Below the pieces are notes generated by a model, which was not told where the DNA came from, did no database searches, and was given only the letters and a program-made list of their open reading frames with translations. Positions 15,801 to 22,414 of a stretch of DNA of 64,000 nucleotides are shown piece by piece. Source of the DNA: Amycolatopsis mongoliensis. GTDB taxonomy: Bacteria; Actinomycetota; Actinomycetes; Mycobacteriales; Pseudonocardiaceae. The position numbers and the translations under genes are program-made. The stretch lies in assembly GCF_030285665.1 (NCBI RefSeq), contig NZ_CP127295.1:7192001-7256000 (forward strand). The letters are read 5' to 3'. Numbering within the stretch: the stretch's first letter is position 1; each line of letters opens with the position of its first letter.

Positions 15801-18512
15801 ACCCGGATCGACGACGCCATCAAGGAGAGCAGTCAGCAGCAGTCCGCGCAGCGCCAGGACGCGTCCGCGCAGGCCAAGGCCCAGCGCGCGGAATGGCGCG
15901 ACGCCCAGGACAAGGCCGTCACCGACTCGAACACGCAGGCGGCCGACCAGCACGGCGACACCGGCAAGCAGATCGACGTCCAGCACACCGACACCAACAA
16001 GGACATCCAGGGGCGCAAGGAAACCGACGACAAGGACATCGACGACAAGCGGGCCAAGGCCGAGGCGGACGCGCGCAAGAAGAAGGACGAGAAGAAGAAC
16101 GACGACGGCGGCTTCTTCAGCTGGGTCGCCTCGAAGATCAAGCAGGCCTTCGACGCCATCGTCTCGGCCATCACCGATATCTTCAACGCCGCCCGCAAGG
16201 CCATCCAGAACGTCATCGACGGCTTCAAGAAGTTCGTCAACGACGCCATCGACTTCGCCCGCAAGGCCGTCGTCGGCCTGATCGCCAAGCTGGCCACCGC
16301 GCTGATCGCACTCGGCGACACGCTGCTGGCGGCGTTTCCCGGGCTGCGGGACAAGTTCCGCAAGGCCATCGAGAACCTGCGCGACGCCGCCATCGCCAAG
16401 GTCAACCAGTTCGCCGACGGCCTGAAGAAGGCCGTCAACAAGTTCCTCGACCTCCTCGGCGCGGCGCTGTCCAAGCTGCTCGACGTCCTTCAGAAGGGCC
16501 TGCTGGCCGCCGTGAAGTTCGTCCGCGACGCCGTCAACGGGGCCATCGCGTTCGTGCAGCAGGCGATCGCGGTGCTCGGCGAGCTCGCGGGCATCATCAA
16601 GGACATCGCGCGGAACCCGGGCGGCTGGCTGCGCAACCTGGGCACGGCGATCCGCGACGGCGTCGGCAAATTGCCCGACGTCATGGTCGCGGCGATCAAG
16701 AAGTGGTTCAACGACAAGGTCGAGCAGATCGTCGGCCTCGGCAAGATCATCTTCAACGTGCTGGTCAAGGGCTGCTTGAAGATGGGCCAGATCGTGTCGA
16801 TGGTCTGGCAGGCCGTGATCAAGGCCCTGCCCATGATGATCATCCAGCTGGTGCTGGAGAAGGTCGTCGCCGCCCTGATCCCCGGCGCGGGCGCGATCCT
16901 CGCGATGATCCAGACGATCATGGCCGCCTGGGGCTCCATCAGCAAGATCCTCGGCGCCCTCAGCAAGCTGCTCTCCTTCCTCAAGGCGATCAAGACCGGC
17001 GGCGTCACCGCCGCCTGCCTGTTCGCCGAGACCGTCGCCGCCGGCGCCGTCGCCCTGCTCGACTTCATCACGAACTTCCTGATCAGCAAGCTCGCCTCCG
17101 CCGCCAAGGGCGTGGCCGGCAAGCTCAAGGGCATCGCCGACAAGATCATGAAGGGCCTGGCCCGCGGCGCGCGCAAGGTCCGCCAGTTCGCCGGCAAGGC
17201 CTTCAACGGCGCAAAGAAGGCCGGCAAGGCCGGTCTCGCCTTCCTCAAGAAGGGGGCGTCCAAGGCCGGCGGCCTGGTCCGCCGCGGCGTCGGCAAGGTC
17301 CTCGGTGGTGTCAAGAAGGGCTGGAACAAGGTCAAGGGCGGCTTGAAGGCGCTGGGCGGCAAGCTGGCCAGGACCAAGCTCGGCAAGGCGCTGATCAATG
17401 TCGGCAACAAGATCAAGAAGGGGTACCAGAAGCTCAAGCAGAAGGTCTCCGACTGGCGCAACAAGAAGCGCCCCCCGGAGAAGCCGCCCACCGCCGAGGA
17501 ACGGTTGGCCAAGGCCGTCGTGCGGATCAAGCCAAAAGTCGACCTCCTGCTGCGGAAGGGGATCTGGGCGAGTGTCTTCCGGGCCGTGCTCAGGGGACTT
17601 CGCGGTTGGTACCGACTCACGGCGATCGACCTGGTGGGAAGTTTGAGGTTCAAGGTTGTCGCCAGACTGAATCCGGACGAGAACGTCACCGACGGTGTCA
17701 AGGACGCCTCGTCCGGCCAGGAGATCGATCGCGACAAGTTGCCTGTCACGCCACGGCCGCCGAGTGCGAGTCCTGAGCAATCCGGCGAAGGAGAGGTTCG
17801 GCCTCGTTCCACTGAGAAGAAGCAAGCGGAGGGTGAGCCGACTTCGAAAGGCAAGCGGAAGGCTCCGACCGAGTCCGAGCCCGAGAAGAAAACGCCGGCG
17901 CGAGCCGATGAGAAAGATGAGGACACCGGAGACGAGAAAGGGAAAATTCCGCGGCTGTCGACGAGGCCTGGTGAGCCGGAGCAAAAGCCTTCGGCCGGCA
18001 GTGGCTGGCCGCCGGTGGGGCCCGTGGGTAAGAAGCCGAAGCTCGGCGAGCCTGGCGGCGACACTTGGCGATACGAGCGGTATCGGCAGGCGCGGTACAA
18101 GCAGGGACGTAAGGAGGAAGAGGTTCTTCCGTTCGAAGAATGGAAGTCCACGCACTACGACGTCGCGGCGAAGGGCGGCAGGCCTGGTCGTCGCGGTGGT
18201 GCGGAGCAAGCTGCGATGAAGGACCGTCTCACCAAGGAAGAGGGTGTCAGGGAAGTAGAGAACGTCAATCTCGGAGGCCATTTCCCGGATGGGATCCGAC
18301 CCAAGCCGGAGGGAGGAAACGATTACTTCGAAGTCGGGAAGATGCTTAACAAAGGAATTCCCGAAGCGCGGGAACGTGGGAAGCTGCAAAAGGAGATCGA
18401 TGCTCTTGGGCATGGCGAGACGATAACTTTTGTCGACAAGACGGACGGGGTGCGGCGTATCACCTACAGGAAAGGTGATAAAGTTGACCTCAAGAAGTTC
18501 AAGGGCTCATGA
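12816..18512 (+). CDS. Giant DUF4157 protein with tape-measure-like helices and C-terminal toxin domain
   Basis: A 1898-residue multidomain protein. Residues 25-115 are DUF4157 with LGHDFSRVRIHAD and the HELLH motif (His100-Glu101-His104), a zinc-peptidase-like domain typical of eCIS effectors. Residues about 275-385 are an extremely charged Lys/Asp/Glu/Gln run; about 385-960 a Pro/Ala/Gly linker with Cys674 and Cys690 in Gly-rich surroundings; about 960-1100 Gln-rich coiled coil. Residues about 1105-1560 are successive amphipathic and hydrophobic helices (PGAGAILAMIQTIMAAW) followed by a Lys/Gly-rich basic stretch, resembling tape-measure or membrane-active segments. The last 150 residues are a distinct domain, with FPD (Asp1825) and YFEVGK (Glu1839, Lys1842) suggesting a nuclease of restriction-endonuclease-like type. 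Coding G+C falls from about base 17600 on. GTG 12816 overlaps the upstream stop. Probable injected effector, possibly also the tape measure. Confidence 0.85.
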   Translation: MKAPLPASVKKPVKRPPARKRPELKDIVSGAGQPLDVGLRRDLEARLGHDFSRVRIHADRDAAALAELIGADAVTVGQEVFFAEGAFHPETAQGRLLLAHELLHTVQVPTAPGPLRLGRTEGVLSQPGEPVEVEAEETARGWRDGVVERREQQRASLLRYTRVSADQQRSERLDPAAIVDRVVAGVLRSLRGDPADTSGRVRLQLGRLMPELQETVLETLKVRLPSAEYQQLVDLIGTDENSDVAPEVAPADQPASVADPQPVTDPGRQYDEQTAKDAKQPEEKVDQDKQNADQADERRSEDERKAQQDKYSQEKHKQDTDASADKDAKKKDEDQKAKDAKDGDEKKDKDRQRDKDDKDKGEQDKQKQDAEKKGEAAKQGEQQALQAGQGQAVPAPPAGGAGAAASGPGGAGAAAGAAPTMGDDSAVDKAVQGPESPLVKHGVLERPGQKPKDEPEPGEEPIGLDAAPTAEVAEEPEVPEERQPAAQEAQPDDGLPKADLDVGNVPTADKLTLPADGSPPPPPAPPSFPTPPEPEQKPAEEAKARTQEYRAEQEQEHREPAEIQPAAGQVDENAVDREPVEPTPAAAARIPAQRMAPAEEQEPVGEEPAEVTTVDTPGPGAPGPGLAGASATTPGAEPAGTETPGQEAPGTAPQDQLAGAPGQDGSLEAGGGGCAGAPEPAPAPEQGGACGGGGGGGAAGPGAEEPPQPAAPDVSAQEPQAALASVSTRQPADMVDSLGQVDSSVTTSVGKDRTELQAAPPTADRPSGAPRTMSGPPPEAAPVAAEIPRVEEAKPDEKGKQQRPEDKNVNGAPPATANAAAPTVAGDAQGKLSPEESANLERAVDDIRTTDPALDKATVGSAPTFELKGETDPALADQQAKNLSDTTGKVADVGRRDAAQPLGEDHVYPNVPPETLRGKVPAGGGGAPAAGPQPAAQAGAAGPAAGGVDKVAVSAVAQQERGPQIQAAFGQGAGQLTTERKSHDDQAVQEHQQNQTRIDDAIKESSQQQSAQRQDASAQAKAQRAEWRDAQDKAVTDSNTQAADQHGDTGKQIDVQHTDTNKDIQGRKETDDKDIDDKRAKAEADARKKKDEKKNDDGGFFSWVASKIKQAFDAIVSAITDIFNAARKAIQNVIDGFKKFVNDAIDFARKAVVGLIAKLATALIALGDTLLAAFPGLRDKFRKAIENLRDAAIAKVNQFADGLKKAVNKFLDLLGAALSKLLDVLQKGLLAAVKFVRDAVNGAIAFVQQAIAVLGELAGIIKDIARNPGGWLRNLGTAIRDGVGKLPDVMVAAIKKWFNDKVEQIVGLGKIIFNVLVKGCLKMGQIVSMVWQAVIKALPMMIIQLVLEKVVAALIPGAGAILAMIQTIMAAWGSISKILGALSKLLSFLKAIKTGGVTAACLFAETVAAGAVALLDFITNFLISKLASAAKGVAGKLKGIADKIMKGLARGARKVRQFAGKAFNGAKKAGKAGLAFLKKGASKAGGLVRRGVGKVLGGVKKGWNKVKGGLKALGGKLARTKLGKALINVGNKIKKGYQKLKQKVSDWRNKKRPPEKPPTAEERLAKAVVRIKPKVDLLLRKGIWASVFRAVLRGLRGWYRLTAIDLVGSLRFKVVARLNPDENVTDGVKDASSGQEIDRDKLPVTPRPPSASPEQSGEGEVRPRSTEKKQAEGEPTSKGKRKAPTESEPEKKTPARADEKDEDTGDEKGKIPRLSTRPGEPEQKPSAGSGWPPVGPVGKKPKLGEPGGDTWRYERYRQARYKQGRKEEEVLPFEEWKSTHYDVAAKGGRPGRRGGAEQAAMKDRLTKEEGVREVENVNLGGHFPDGIRPKPEGGNDYFEVGKMLNKGIPEARERGKLQKEIDALGHGETITFVDKTDGVRRITYRKGDKVDLKKFKGS

Positions 18513-18525
18513 GGCGGAGAATTCG

Positions 18526-18990
18526 ATGTCGCAGTTTGTGAATATTTTTTGCCGTAAGGTGGCCGGCTTGTCGCAAGAGGAATTTGTCAACCAAGTTTCG
18601 GAGTTTTGGTACGGGGATGAAGAGTTGGCGTTTTCGTTCAGCGACGACGGGGATGTTGATCCCTCTGTTCGTTGGAGTGCTGTTGTGATCACGATTCCCG
18701 AGATTGGTCGACCTGTTACTGTCAAATGGGATGTTGACCGGGATGCTGTCTCGACATTGGTGGATGAAACTCTCGAAGAGCTGGGAGACGATGCTCCGAC
18801 CGGAGTCGGTAAACACCTTCAGGCTGTGCGCAGCGTATTCGGTATAGAAATCTTCCCGGAAACGTTCGAAGATGACACTTGGGAATTTCTTGACCTGATG
18901 GAGGCTTTTCTTGCGCGGCACCTGGACGGGATTGTCGTCACTGACGACGGTGTATACGACCAGAACCTCAAACCTCTCGTCGAGCGATGA
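18526..18990 (+). CDS. Candidate immunity protein for the DUF4157 C-terminal toxin
   Basis: A 154-residue, strongly acidic soluble protein (FSFSDDGDVDPSVRWSA, DETLEELGDDAPTG, FEDDTWEFLDLMEAFL) without signal or membrane segment. I recognise no family. It begins at ATG 18526, 13 bases after the stop of the giant DUF4157 gene, with AGGCGGAG as ribosome binding site. Its base composition is close to 50% G+C, far below the about 72% of the structural genes, and matches the low-G+C end of the preceding toxin domain. Position, size, acidity and composition are those of immunity proteins in polymorphic toxin systems. The structural genes of the injection system resume 24 bases later, so the pair looks inserted as a unit. 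Confidence 0.65.
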   Translation: MSQFVNIFCRKVAGLSQEEFVNQVSEFWYGDEELAFSFSDDGDVDPSVRWSAVVITIPEIGRPVTVKWDVDRDAVSTLVDETLEELGDDAPTGVGKHLQAVRSVFGIEIFPETFEDDTWEFLDLMEAFLARHLDGIVVTDDGVYDQNLKPLVER

Positions 18991-19014
18991 CCCGAGTCAG
19001 TGAGGTAGTGGACT

Positions 19015-19659
19015 GTGACTATTGGTTTCACCGACATTCCCAAGCCCATCCGATCAGGTCTGGTGATCGTGGACCCGGTGCGGGGCACGCCGCAGCGGGT
19101 GATCGTGATGCAGTTCAACCCGGACACGCTGCAGCGCAGCCTGGCACCCAAAGCAGCGGGGGACGAGCAGCAGGGGGACCGGACCGAGGCGCTGCGGCTG
19201 ACCGGGCCGGCGGTGGAGACCATCAAGTTCGAGGCCGACATCGACGCCACGGACCAGTTCGAAGTGTCGGCCCCGAACGGGATTCACCCGCAGTTGGCAG
19301 CGTTGGAGTCGCTGATCAACCCGCCGGCCGCGCGGATCCGGGGCAACCAGCAGCTGGCCGCCCTCGGCACCTTGGAGATCTCGCCGGTGGAGGCGCCGCT
19401 GACGCTGTTCGTCTGGGGCAGCAAGCGGGTGCTGCCGGTGCGGCTGACGGAGCTTTCGATCACCGAAACGGGCTTCGACGTGGCGCTGAACCCGATCATG
19501 GCGACGGTCAGCGTGGGCCTGCGGGTGCTGTCGTCCAGCGACCTGCCGACCGGTCACCGGGGCGCGGACCTGTACCTGGCCCACCTGGCGCAGAAGGAGC
19601 AGCTCGCCGGCGGGGCGGCGGCGGGCCGGATCCAGGCGCTCGGCATCGCGGGAATCTAG
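19015..19659 (+). CDS. eCIS tube-initiation/baseplate protein (CIS tube domain, Afp7-like)
   Basis: A 214-residue protein of the CIS-tube N-terminal family: VIVMQFNPDTLQRSLAPK near the start, the central GPAVETIKFEADIDATDQ and IHPQLAALESLI, and the fold-closing LTELSITETGFDVALNPIMA. In eCIS and R-type particles such proteins sit at the junction of baseplate hub and tube, providing the platform on which the tube grows. Homologues often carry a C-terminal LysM domain; here the LysM-type domain is encoded separately by the next gene. GTG start at 19015 with a GAGGTAG site. Base composition returns to the high-G+C norm within this gene, marking the downstream edge of the low-G+C insert. Confidence 0.87.
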   Translation: MTIGFTDIPKPIRSGLVIVDPVRGTPQRVIVMQFNPDTLQRSLAPKAAGDEQQGDRTEALRLTGPAVETIKFEADIDATDQFEVSAPNGIHPQLAALESLINPPAARIRGNQQLAALGTLEISPVEAPLTLFVWGSKRVLPVRLTELSITETGFDVALNPIMATVSVGLRVLSSSDLPTGHRGADLYLAHLAQKEQLAGGAAAGRIQALGIAGI

Positions 19660-19669
19660 GGGAGGAAAG

Positions 19670-19999
19670 ATGACCAGTCCGCTGGACGCCATCCCGGCGC
19701 CGTCGAAGTACCCGAGGACGAGCCGGTACTTCGCGTCGGATCAGCTGGAGCACAACGGAATCCCCCATCTGCGGCCGAGGCTGCTGCCGTCGCCGGACAG
19801 CTTCGTGACGATCGCGGTGTACGAGGTCCGGGCCGGGGACCGGGCGGACGTGCTGGCGTTCCGGCAGTTCGGGGACGCCGAGCAGTGGTGGCGGATCGCC
19901 GACGCCAACCCGGTGCTGGACCCCCGCGAGCTGACCGACACCCCCGGCCGGACGCTGCGGATCACGTTGCCGGAAGGCGTGCCGGGAACGGCCGGCTGA
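19670..19999 (+). CDS. LysM-like/gp53-like baseplate protein
   Basis: A 109-residue protein with a LysM-type core: SFVTIAVYEVRAGDRADVLAF, then QWWRIADANPVLDPRELTDTPGR and a terminal TLRITLP strand. Phage Mu gpX, T4 gp53 and the Afp7 C-terminus share this fold, where it glues baseplate wedges around the hub and need not bind peptidoglycan. It starts ten bases after the tube-platform gene and its stop overlaps the ATG of the hub gene (ATGA-type overlap at 19997-20001). Consistent with a split of the two domains that are fused in Afp7. Confidence 0.85.
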   Translation: MTSPLDAIPAPSKYPRTSRYFASDQLEHNGIPHLRPRLLPSPDSFVTIAVYEVRAGDRADVLAFRQFGDAEQWWRIADANPVLDPRELTDTPGRTLRITLPEGVPGTAG

Positions 20000-21129
20000 T
20001 GGCGGACATCGGACCGATCCACCTGACGCTGCTGATGGGCAGGCAGATCGTCGCGCCCACCCCGCAGCCGGTGACGGACGCCCTGCTGTCGGCCCAGGTG
20101 ACGGTGACGGCCGGCCAGCGCAGCGGGTTCCAGCTGGCGTTCGACCTGACCAAGAACGGGATCATCCAGCAGGCGCTGCTGCCGGCCGGCGCGTTCGACC
20201 CGCAGGTGCGGGTGGTGCTGATGGCGACGGTGGCGGGCACGCCGCACGTGCTGATGGACGGGGTGATCACCCGCCAGGAGGTCGGCATCTCCGGCGCGCC
20301 GGGGCAGTCCACGCTCACGGTCACCGGCGAGGACCTGACGGTGCTGATGGACCTGGTGGAGAACACCGGCGTGCCGTTTCCGGCGATGGGCCCGGCGGCC
20401 CGGTGCGCGGCGATCATCGCCAAGTACGCCCAGTACGGCATCGTGCCGTTGGTCATCCCGGAACTGATCCCGCAGACGCCGATGCCGACCGAGCGCATCG
20501 ACTTCCAGAAGGGCACCGATCTGGCCTACCTGAACGCGCTGGCCAAGGCCAACGGCTACACCTTCTACCTGGACCCGGGCCCGGCGCCGGGCGTCAGCAA
20601 GGCGTACTGGGGCCCGGAGGTCCGGCTGGGCGTGCCGCAGCCGGCGATCAACGTCAACATGGACCACCTGTCCACGGTGGACCAGATGACGTTCGGCTTC
20701 GACGGCTCGGCCCGGGAACAGCCGAGCGTGCGCATCCAGATCCCGGTCACCAAGACCGACGTGCTGCTGCCGGTGCCCGAGGTGAGCGTGCTGCGCCCGC
20801 CGCTGGCGCTGCGGCCGGCCCCGGCGCTGAAGAAGACCGTCATCGACGACACGGCCAAGAAGGACGCGCCGACGGCGCTGGCCGAGAGCATCGCCAAGGC
20901 GGTCGAGACCTCGGACGCGGTCAGCGGCTCCGGCCAGCTCGACGTCGTCCGCCACGGCCACGTGCTGCGGCCGCGGGAACTGGTCGGCGTGCGCGGCGCG
21001 GGCATCACCTACGACGGCCTGTACTTCGTCAAGAGCGTCACCCACAACCTCAAGCCAGGTTCGTACACGCAGAACTTCACGCTGGCCCGCGAGGGCCTGA
21101 TCTCCCTGCTGCCGAACGTGATCCCGTAG
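19999..21129 (+). CDS. Baseplate hub protein (gp27/VgrG N-terminal-like, Afp8 part 1)
   Basis: A 376-residue hub subunit of the phage late-control D/gp27 family, trimeric in known particles and forming the ring between tube and spike. LSAQVTVTAGQRSGFQLAFD, the LMDGVITRQEVGISG strand and the TERIDFQKGTDLAYLNALA-KANGYTFYL segment are typical. C-terminal DGLYFVKSVTHNLKPGSYTQNFTL is the final gp27-like barrel. The spike domain is encoded by the following separate gene, so the VgrG-type fusion of Afp8 is split here. ATG start overlaps the previous stop, and a ribosome binding site for the next gene begins at its own stop codon. Confidence 0.9.
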   Translation: MADIGPIHLTLLMGRQIVAPTPQPVTDALLSAQVTVTAGQRSGFQLAFDLTKNGIIQQALLPAGAFDPQVRVVLMATVAGTPHVLMDGVITRQEVGISGAPGQSTLTVTGEDLTVLMDLVENTGVPFPAMGPAARCAAIIAKYAQYGIVPLVIPELIPQTPMPTERIDFQKGTDLAYLNALAKANGYTFYLDPGPAPGVSKAYWGPEVRLGVPQPAINVNMDHLSTVDQMTFGFDGSAREQPSVRIQIPVTKTDVLLPVPEVSVLRPPLALRPAPALKKTVIDDTAKKDAPTALAESIAKAVETSDAVSGSGQLDVVRHGHVLRPRELVGVRGAGITYDGLYFVKSVTHNLKPGSYTQNFTLAREGLISLLPNVIP

Positions 21130-21137
21130 GAGGACGG

Positions 21138-21650
21138 ATGCCGGAGGCCGGCCACTACCTCGGCAAGTACCGGGGGACCGTGGTGACCAACGTGGACCCG
21201 ATGCGCCAGGGGCGCATCCAGGTCCGGGTCCCGGACGTGCTGGGCGAGACGCCGTCGAGCTGGGCCATGCCCTGCTTCCCGGTGGCCGGCCCGCAGATGG
21301 GCGCCTACGTGATCCCGCCGGTCGGCGCGGGCGTGTGGGTGGAGTTCGAACAGGGCGACCTCAGCTACCCGATCTGGGTCGGCTGCTGGTACGGCTCGCA
21401 GGCTGAGCTGCCGTCGGACGCGCTGCTGGGGAACCCGGCCCAGCCCAGCATCGTGGTGCAGACCCCGGGCGGTCACACCCTCGTGATGTCCGACCTGCCC
21501 GGCGGCCCCGGGATCACGCTGAAGACCATGACCGGCGCGTCCATCGTGATCAGCGACCTGGGCATCACCATCGACAACGGCAAGGGCGCGTCCATCGAGC
21601 TGTCCGGTCCGACCGTGTCGATCAACAAACAAGCCCTCGCGGTGACCTGA
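21138..21650 (+). CDS. Spike protein with OB-fold (gp5/baseplate V-like, Afp8 part 2)
   Basis: A 170-residue central spike subunit. Residues 10-100 are the gp5 OB-fold (YRGTVVTNVDPMRQGRIQVR, VIPPVGAGVWVEFEQGD, YPIWVGCWYGS), residues 100-170 a short trimeric beta-helix with repeating strands (ASIVISDLGITIDNGKGASI). No lysozyme domain is present, so the tip itself carries no peptidoglycan hydrolase. Starts at ATG 21138 with GGAGG overlapping the preceding stop region. The PAAR-like gene nine bases downstream presumably caps this helix. Confidence 0.92.
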   Translation: MPEAGHYLGKYRGTVVTNVDPMRQGRIQVRVPDVLGETPSSWAMPCFPVAGPQMGAYVIPPVGAGVWVEFEQGDLSYPIWVGCWYGSQAELPSDALLGNPAQPSIVVQTPGGHTLVMSDLPGGPGITLKTMTGASIVISDLGITIDNGKGASIELSGPTVSINKQALAVT

Positions 21651-21659
21651 AGGAGCGCC

Positions 21660-21992
21660 ATGCCGGGAAACCTCATGCATCTCAGCGCGACCGTGACCTG
21701 CCCGCACGGCGGCCAGGTCACGTTCCTGCCCAGCCAGACCCGCGGCGTCGTCACCGGCCAGGCCATCTGGACCGTCGCCGATCAATCCACGATCACCGGG
21801 TGCCCCTTCACCGTCGGGAACAAGCCGCAGCCCTGCGTCACCGTGCAGTGGGTGACGCCGAGCGCGCGTGTCCAGGTCACCGGGTCGCAGGTGATCACCC
21901 AGGGCTCGACCGGCCTGTGCCTGAGCGCGGAGCGGATCCCGCAGGGCTCGCCCGTGGTGTCGGTGATCCAGCAGCGGGCGGTGGGCCAGTGA
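21660..21992 (+). CDS. PAAR-like spike tip protein
   Basis: A 110-residue protein that would sharpen the spike. It is rich in short beta strands and has three cysteines and several His residues that could bind a metal as in PAAR proteins: MHLSATVTCPHGG, STITGCPFTV, KPQPCVTVQWV, and STGLCLSAERIP. This pattern (CPHGG ... GCPF ... PCV..W ... GLC) recurs in spike tips of eCIS and phage tails (Afp10-like). No toxin extension is fused, so the tip is a plain penetration device and cargo must travel elsewhere, presumably in the tube lumen. GTGA overlap with the next gene. Confidence 0.85.
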   Translation: MPGNLMHLSATVTCPHGGQVTFLPSQTRGVVTGQAIWTVADQSTITGCPFTVGNKPQPCVTVQWVTPSARVQVTGSQVITQGSTGLCLSAERIPQGSPVVSVIQQRAVGQ

Positions 21993-22414
21993 GGGCACAG
22001 CGCACCGACCGGCTCGTGGTCCTGGCGGCGCAGCCGAGCCTGCCGCCGCGCAACGACATCACCTTTCCGTTCCAGGTGGACAGTCATGGCAGGACGGCGA
22101 GCGCCGGCTACGACGAGCACGTGCGGCAGATGATCGAGCAGCTGCTGTTCACCAGCCCGGGGGAGCGGGTGATGCTGCCGGACTTCGGCTGCGGCCTGCT
22201 GGGTCTGGTTTTCGAGCCGAACAGCCCGGAGCTCGCCTCGACGTTGCAGCTGTCCGTGCAGGCCGCGCTGCAGCGCTGGCTCGGGGACGTGATCACGGTG
22301 CAGAGCCTCGACGTGGTCAGCCAGGACAGCCGGCTCAGCGTCCACCTGTCCTACGTGGTGCTGCCCACCGGCAGCCAGCGGACGGATGTGTTCGTGCAAG
22401 GGGGAACACCGTGA
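21989..22414 (+). CDS. gp25-like baseplate wedge protein (Afp9-like)
   Basis: A 141-residue protein of the gp25/TssE family, which nucleates the sheath on the baseplate by mimicking a sheath handshake domain. The motif HVRQMIEQLLFTSPGERVML followed by PDFGCGL is diagnostic, including the family's conserved LLFTxPGER. Start at GTG 21989 inside the previous stop gives normal length; upstream extension of the frame is shadow sequence. Its stop overlaps the GTG of the first baseplate J gene. Confidence 0.93.
   Translation: MRAQRTDRLVVLAAQPSLPPRNDITFPFQVDSHGRTASAGYDEHVRQMIEQLLFTSPGERVMLPDFGCGLLGLVFEPNSPELASTLQLSVQAALQRWLGDVITVQSLDVVSQDSRLSVHLSYVVLPTGSQRTDVFVQGGTP

Noticed and set aside
12237..18413. 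2058-residue open frame on the minus strand
   Set aside because: It is antisense to the DUF4157 gene, rich in low-complexity Leu/Val/Arg/Asp produced by mirrored high-G+C codons, with no domain. The plus strand has clear homology.
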